Assembly (NCBI GenBank): GCA_947595415.1
Contig: CANQER010000030.1
Location: 1 to 10,805, forward strand
Reading direction: 5' to 3'
From: an uncultured Bacilli bacterium
GTDB lineage: Bacteria; Bacillota_I; Bacilli_A; RF39; UBA660
DNA length: 10,805 nucleotides
The notes under the pieces were generated by a model that saw nothing but the letters and a program-made list of their open reading frames with translations, was not told the DNA's origin and made no database searches. Position numbers and translations under genes: made by a program. Below, in pieces: positions 7,326 to 10,805 of this stretch; position 1 is the stretch's first letter, and each line of letters starts with the position of its first letter.

Positions 7326-7637
7326 ATGGAAATAAAAAAAATATATGATGAAGTTAAAGATTTACAAGCTAAAAAAGATACTGATATGAATGCTAAAAGT
7401 GATTTAAGACATATTCTTAATAATAGTATTTCTACAGTTTTAGAGTATGTTAGTACAAAATGTGGTCATAAGTTTAGTTTATTTAAGGAAGGTCAAAACT
7501 ATGATTCTATGTTAAATCCTATTAATACACAAGTTAGAAAAACTAAGGAAGAAGTATTAGCAGAATTAGATAGTATTGGTAGTGATGAAGATATTAAACA
7601 AGTTAAATTTATTATTGAAAGTTATCTAGATTTATAG
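7326..7637 (+). CDS. Hypothetical protein, 103 residues, only plus-strand gene
   Basis: I do not recognise this protein. From the ATG at 7326, preceded by AGGTGA, it encodes 103 residues: small, soluble, mostly helical and charged, with a Lys/Asp-rich N-terminal helix, a central CGHKF segment (residues 46-50, the only cysteine), and a Glu/Asp-rich C-terminal helix. There is no signal peptide, membrane segment or clear helix-turn-helix. The open frame can be extended upstream to a TTG at 7281, but that codon overlaps the promoter -10 and has no ribosome binding site. The gene has a consensus-like promoter and a strong terminator, so it is an independent single-gene transcript inserted between oppositely oriented genes. 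It diverges from clpC, which might mean shared control, but nothing in the sequence shows that. Confidence 0.85.
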   Translation: MEIKKIYDEVKDLQAKKDTDMNAKSDLRHILNNSISTVLEYVSTKCGHKFSLFKEGQNYDSMLNPINTQVRKTKEEVLAELDSIGSDEDIKQVKFIIESYLDL

Positions 7638-7648
7638 TTTAAAACGTT

Positions 7649-7676
7649 AAAAAAACACTTTTTATGTGTTTTTTTT
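7649..7676. terminator. Bidirectional intrinsic terminator between the orphan gene and the pilin gene
   Basis: Nine pairs, AAAAAACAC (7650-7658) with GTGTTTTTT (7666-7674), surround a seven-base loop. A T run follows on the plus strand (to 7676) and a second T run on the minus strand (complement of the A tract at 7649-7655). It therefore serves the convergent genes ending at 7637 and 7699. Confidence 0.88.
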
Positions 7677-7698
7677 GATTATATTTATTTTATACATA

Positions 7699-9258
7699 CT
7701 ATGGCATAAGAATTAGACGTGAAGAGGAATTTGCATATGATTTTCCACTACTTCCAGAAGCACGAAATATACCACTATTTTCTGTACTATCAAAGTCACC
7801 ACCACGTTCAAACCAAGGTGCAGTAGATTTAACAAAATAACAATAATCTCCATACCAAACACCATGATAACTACTAAATGGACCCATCTCTCCTGTCGCA
7901 TCCCCTAAGATTCTTTCCTCGTAACTTTTACTTGAATCTTTTGCATTTATATAAACATCGAAATATTTACTAGGATAATCATCAATATCTTCCTTAGTAA
8001 AACCACTGTCTCCAATCGCCCCAGTATCTACAGTCCTATATGCAGCAGATAGATCACTAGCTCCACCTACCATATCATACACTCCTGTTATATTTCCTGT
8101 TGTAGAAGCTCCAGCTCCACAAGCACCTTGTCCATTTCCCCTATCTTGTGTATCTGTCCATGAACATTGTTCAGTAGTTGCGATTCCACTTATATTTGGA
8201 GTTCCATTACTATATCCTGTATAACAACCATTATACTTATTTTGATAGACTTCTCTATTTTCTCCTGTATAATCTGAATTACTCCATTTTCCATACTTTG
8301 AATGTGATAAATAAGCTATCGCTCCCCATTCTGTATTTTTTATCATATGACTATTGAGTCCACTTCTATCAAAATTGTATAACTTTTCAAAAAAGACTTT
8401 TAATTGTTGATTTACTATTGCCTTTTGATTTGGTTTTACTGTTATATCATCTATCGTTCCAGTAATTTCAAACTTACCTACCCAAAAGCCACTAACATTA
8501 AATATCGTAAAAGCTGGATGAGTAAGCCATGTTCCAACTGTCGATCCATCATCAACTTCCCCTAATTTTTGAAATTGAACCTCAATTTCTTGAGGTTTCA
8601 AATCACTACTTCCTGAAAAAGTATCAACATTAAATAATTTATATCTATATCTTGGAATCCAAACAAAATAACCCTTTATATCATCCTCTGGTATTGTAGC
8701 TCCATCTTCATAACTTTTATCACTCATAAGAAGAACAGCATTCGCCCATTCTCTATTTTCATAATTATACCATGATTTACTTATATCTGCTTTAGTTACC
8801 TTACCATCATTATCTATTTTAACTGGTACTAAACCACCTGATATTTTAGGATCATTTCCCATCAAAGTCTTATCAGTATAAGCATCCTCAATGACCCCAT
8901 CAGCCATAACATTATAAATATAAATACCATCTTTATAACTAATTCTTATAGGAAGTTCATTACTAAAAGGTTTTCCTGTTTTAGGATTATTAAGTTTTTT
9001 ATCAATATATCCATCCTTTTGAAGTTCACCCAAAGTAATATCTATATTATCTCCCTCAATCGTAGGAAGACTATCCATATGATCACTAGCCCAATCTCTA
9101 GCACTAATTTTAATATTATTTATTTGTGCATTGTATAAATTATCTTGACTTTTTTTAATAGCCCTTTCAATAGAAGGAAAAGCAAGTAACACAATAAGAC
9201 CAATTATTACTAACACAGCTAATATCTCAACTAAAGTAAAACCTTTATCTTTCATCAT
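7699..9258 (-). CDS. Prepilin with C-terminal formylglycine-generating-enzyme/C-type-lectin-like domain
   Basis: This is a probable surface protein of 519 residues. Residues 1-30 form a type IV prepilin leader and helix: MMKDKG, cleavage expected before FTLVE (Glu at +5), then a hydrophobic segment to about residue 28. Residues 40-130 resemble a small pilin-like head. The remainder contains GYFVWIPRYRYKLF (197-210), GFWVGKFEITG (257-267), NTEWGAIAYLSHSKYG (308-323), GNITGVYDMVGGASD (388-402) and WFERGGDFD (482-490), ending SSRLILMP. The order WGA...GVYDMxG...RGG...SRL matches the sulfatase-modifying/FGE-like fold used as a C-type-lectin scaffold. It contains four cysteines (344, 365, 380, 473) that could form disulfides. 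GGAG lies before tandem ATGs (9258 or 9255); either start gives the same mature protein. No pilus assembly genes are in view. A ligand-binding or display role is inference; enzymatic FGE activity looks unlikely. Confidence 0.85.
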   Translation of the reverse strand: MMKDKGFTLVEILAVLVIIGLIVLLAFPSIERAIKKSQDNLYNAQINNIKISARDWASDHMDSLPTIEGDNIDITLGELQKDGYIDKKLNNPKTGKPFSNELPIRISYKDGIYIYNVMADGVIEDAYTDKTLMGNDPKISGGLVPVKIDNDGKVTKADISKSWYNYENREWANAVLLMSDKSYEDGATIPEDDIKGYFVWIPRYRYKLFNVDTFSGSSDLKPQEIEVQFQKLGEVDDGSTVGTWLTHPAFTIFNVSGFWVGKFEITGTIDDITVKPNQKAIVNQQLKVFFEKLYNFDRSGLNSHMIKNTEWGAIAYLSHSKYGKWSNSDYTGENREVYQNKYNGCYTGYSNGTPNISGIATTEQCSWTDTQDRGNGQGACGAGASTTGNITGVYDMVGGASDLSAAYRTVDTGAIGDSGFTKEDIDDYPSKYFDVYINAKDSSKSYEERILGDATGEMGPFSSYHGVWYGDYCYFVKSTAPWFERGGDFDSTENSGIFRASGSSGKSYANSSSRLILMP

Positions 9259-9280
9259 ATCAACTCCATATTATAAATAT

Positions 9281-9308
9281 ATTATACCAAAAATATCCCA
9301 TTTTACAA
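9281..9308 (-). promoter_or_regulatory. Promoter of the pilin-lectin gene
   Basis: -35 TTGTAA (9308-9303), 16-bp spacer, perfect -10 TATAAT (9286-9281) with upstream TGG making it an extended -10. The predicted leader is only about 16 nt and carries GGAG at 9267-9264. It starts immediately after the terminator of the preceding gene, so the pilin gene is separately controlled. Confidence 0.8.
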
Positions 9309-9314
9309 GTCCCT

Positions 9315-9344
9315 AAAAAAAAACTAGTTTCAACTAGAAACTAA
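9315..9344 (-). terminator. Intrinsic terminator overlapping the end of the NodB-fold gene
   Basis: TTAGTTTC (9344-9337) pairs with GAAACTAG (9331-9324) through seven Watson-Crick pairs plus one T-G pair around loop TAGTT, followed by nine T. The 5' arm is inside the last codons of the gene and the stop TGA is in the hairpin. Confidence 0.85.
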
Positions 9345-10187
9345 TTCTTCACTAAGCAAATCCTTTAAACTTACTATCTCATACCCCTTAGACTTAACAT
9401 AACTTATCATAAGACCTAACTCTTTAATCGTTAAATCATTAATACCAATCGCTATAATACTACCATTTTTAATACTCTTTTTAACCTTACTTACCAAAGA
9501 ATTTTCAATAACATCACTAGGTCTAATCATATAATTACTATTCATCTTACATATACTTAAACCATCAGAATTATCAGTAGTACTCATACAATAACTAACC
9601 CCATTAGTAAGATTTTTAATAACCATATTCATCCATCCAAATGACTTATCCATATAATCATTATTATAACTTAAATTACCTATATTGTGACCTTTCTTAA
9701 CCATATCTTGTAAAGTTAAATTATTATCCTCAAGCCAATATCCATCAATAAAAAAGTTACCTACAACCCCTTTATTTTCAAGAATATCCATAACCCTTAA
9801 AACATCATTATTAGGATAAACAGTAAAAACTAAACTAACCATTTTTTTACTAGGATTTCCCCCTATAACATAATTATCATAATTATTTTTAATACTAACC
9901 TTAGGTAATATTTTTTTATAAACAAGTAAATTAGGATTATAACTTCCATACTTCTTCATCTTATAATAACTTTTATTTTCATCAACCATTTTACCATTTA
10001 AACCAGGAACAATCGTATTATTAACCACTTTAGCATCTATCGCATCTATCTTGTATTTACTAGCTTCTTCCTTTATTTTAACCATTATATCATCCATATC
10101 ATAAACAACACTAACTGTCTTTTCAGTATAAATAAAACTAACACATACCAAAGCTACTAGTCCCACTATTTCAAAAAACTTCCTCAT
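9330..10187 (-). CDS. Membrane-anchored NodB-fold protein lacking polysaccharide deacetylase motifs
   Basis: This protein has 285 residues. An N-terminal hydrophobic segment (about 5-20) after MRK fits an uncleaved signal anchor, placing the rest outside the membrane. Residues 59-110 form a conserved-looking preamble with VPGLNGKMVD. From about residue 115 the layout is that of the NodB carbohydrate esterase 4 domain: KMVSLVFTVYPN, then ILENKGVVGNFFIDGYW, MVKKGHNIGNLSYNND, NGSIIAIGIND, and YVKSKGYEIVSLKDLL. The catalytic and metal positions are replaced: TFDDG is FTVYP (120-124), H-S/T-xx-H is LSYNN (172-176), and the final LLHD-type His is absent. It is therefore probably a non-catalytic carbohydrate-binding or scaffolding relative of peptidoglycan/chitin deacetylases. 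AGGTGA precedes the ATG. It follows the M29 aminopeptidase by 43 bp with no terminator between, and ends in its own terminator. Confidence 0.82.
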   Translation of the reverse strand: MRKFFEIVGLVALVCVSFIYTEKTVSVVYDMDDIMVKIKEEASKYKIDAIDAKVVNNTIVPGLNGKMVDENKSYYKMKKYGSYNPNLLVYKKILPKVSIKNNYDNYVIGGNPSKKMVSLVFTVYPNNDVLRVMDILENKGVVGNFFIDGYWLEDNNLTLQDMVKKGHNIGNLSYNNDYMDKSFGWMNMVIKNLTNGVSYCMSTTDNSDGLSICKMNSNYMIRPSDVIENSLVSKVKKSIKNGSIIAIGINDLTIKELGLMISYVKSKGYEIVSLKDLLSEELVSS

Positions 10188-10230
10188 ATAATCACCTATT
10201 TAAGTATATGAAGAAGTTTTCTAAGTATTA

Positions 10231-10805
10231 TTATTTTAAATCATAGTTTAAATGTTTAAGACTATCTAAAACAAATAATCCATCCTTTCTTATTAAAACA
10301 TCATCAAAATAAATTTCTCCCCCACCATAATCTTTACGTTGAACTAAAACCATATCCCAATGAATAGCTGATACATTACCATTAAAAGCATCCCTATAAG
10401 CACGACCTGGCGTAAAATGAATACTTCCAATAATTTTCTCATCAAACAAAATATCCCCCATAGGATTTAAAATCTTAGGATTTAATCCCAAAGAAAATTC
10501 TCCAATATATCTAGCCCCAGGATCTGTATCAAATATTTTTTCAAGTAATTCATTATCCTCATTACAACTACACTTAACAATTTGACCATTTTTAAAAGTT
10601 AAACTAACATTAGTAAAAACATTACCTTGATAAGGACAAGGAGTATTATAAGTAATTACCCCTTCAACACTATCTTTTATAGGAGCAGTATATATTTCCC
10701 CATCAGGAATATTAGATTTTCCTGTACAAGGAATAATATTCATCCCCTTAATCGAAAAAGTAATATCAGTATTAGGTCCAATAATTCTAACCTTATCAGT
10801 TTTTG
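10231..10805 (-). CDS. M29-family aminopeptidase (partial, C-terminal 190 residues)
   Basis: This is a cytoplasmic metallo-aminopeptidase of the AmpS/PepS (thermophilic aminopeptidase, M29) family, releasing N-terminal amino acids from peptides. The 5' part lies beyond the right edge. An ATG at 10743 is internal, not the start, because the frame stays open to the edge and reads VRIIGPNTDITFSIKG, the expected upstream family sequence. Candidate co-catalytic metal ligands of the family are all present: Glu in IPDGEIYTAP (codon at 10698), Glu in GARYIGEFSLG (codon at 10500), His in GSIHFTPG (10419), and His and Asp in SAIHWDM (10362 and 10356). The enzyme therefore looks intact. The C-terminus GGGEIYFDDVLIRKDGLFV is typical. 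The NodB-fold gene follows by 43 bp and is probably in the same transcript. Confidence 0.95.
   Translation of the reverse strand, partial: KTDKVRIIGPNTDITFSIKGMNIIPCTGKSNIPDGEIYTAPIKDSVEGVITYNTPCPYQGNVFTNVSLTFKNGQIVKCSCNEDNELLEKIFDTDPGARYIGEFSLGLNPKILNPMGDILFDEKIIGSIHFTPGRAYRDAFNGNVSAIHWDMVLVQRKDYGGGEIYFDDVLIRKDGLFVLDSLKHLNYDLK

Noticed and set aside
7713..7901. Small open frame inside the 3' part of the pilin gene on the same strand
   Set aside because: It is an out-of-frame shadow of a well-supported long gene, without its own promoter or ribosome binding site.
10741..10743. ATG at 10743 as the start of the aminopeptidase gene
   Set aside because: The frame stays open to the window edge and the upstream residues match the M29 family, so the gene is truncated by the window and the ATG is internal.
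1..10805. Reassignment of TGA to tryptophan (Mycoplasma code)
   Set aside because: Conserved tryptophans, for example in IleRS, GluRS and the M29 aminopeptidase, are TGG, and the NodB-fold gene ends at TGA inside its terminator hairpin.

Overview
The window is AT-rich chromosomal DNA from a low-GC Gram-positive bacterium. Several things point to the Bacilli/Clostridia or the walled relatives of the Mollicutes (uncultured gut Bacilli type): a T-box leader, AGGAGG/AGGTGA ribosome binding sites, SepF plus DivIVA, and a ClpC-type unfoldase. Tryptophan is encoded by TGG and at least one gene (9330-10187) ends in TGA, so the standard bacterial code is used, not the Mycoplasma code. The lineage assignment is inference from gene content.

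Layout, right to left, because all genes but one are on the minus strand. The right edge (10231-10805) holds the C-terminal part of an M29 aminopeptidase. It is followed, probably in one transcript, by a membrane-anchored NodB-fold protein that has lost its catalytic motifs (9330-10187), closed by an intrinsic terminator overlapping its last codons. A separate promoter then drives a 519-residue prepilin whose C-terminal half looks like a formylglycine-generating-enzyme/C-type-lectin fold (7699-9258). The only plus-strand gene (7326-7637) is a 103-residue orphan with its own promoter. It meets the pilin gene tail to tail at a bidirectional terminator and is divergent from clpC.

clpC (4850-7171) and a small heat-shock protein (4493-4840) form a two-gene protein quality-control operon ending in a clear terminator. 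An unrecognised 282-residue gene (3525-4373) with its own promoter leads into gltX (2085-3503). Then comes the tail of the division cluster: sepF (1583-1990) with its own extended -10 promoter, divIVA (1110-1559), an isoleucine T-box leader (about 913-1110), and ileS (1-886, running off the left edge).

Housekeeping themes are septum placement (SepF, DivIVA), tRNA charging (IleRS under tRNA-Ile control, GluRS) and proteostasis (sHsp holdase with ClpC unfoldase). The accessory part is 7.3-10.2 kb: the pilin/lectin-like surface protein, the orphan, and the degenerate NodB protein. Points most worth a second look are the pilin-lectin fusion as a possible diversified surface protein, the motif-less NodB protein, and the GXHH active-site variant in IleRS. 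I see no complete defence system, IS element, CRISPR array, tRNA or rRNA here.
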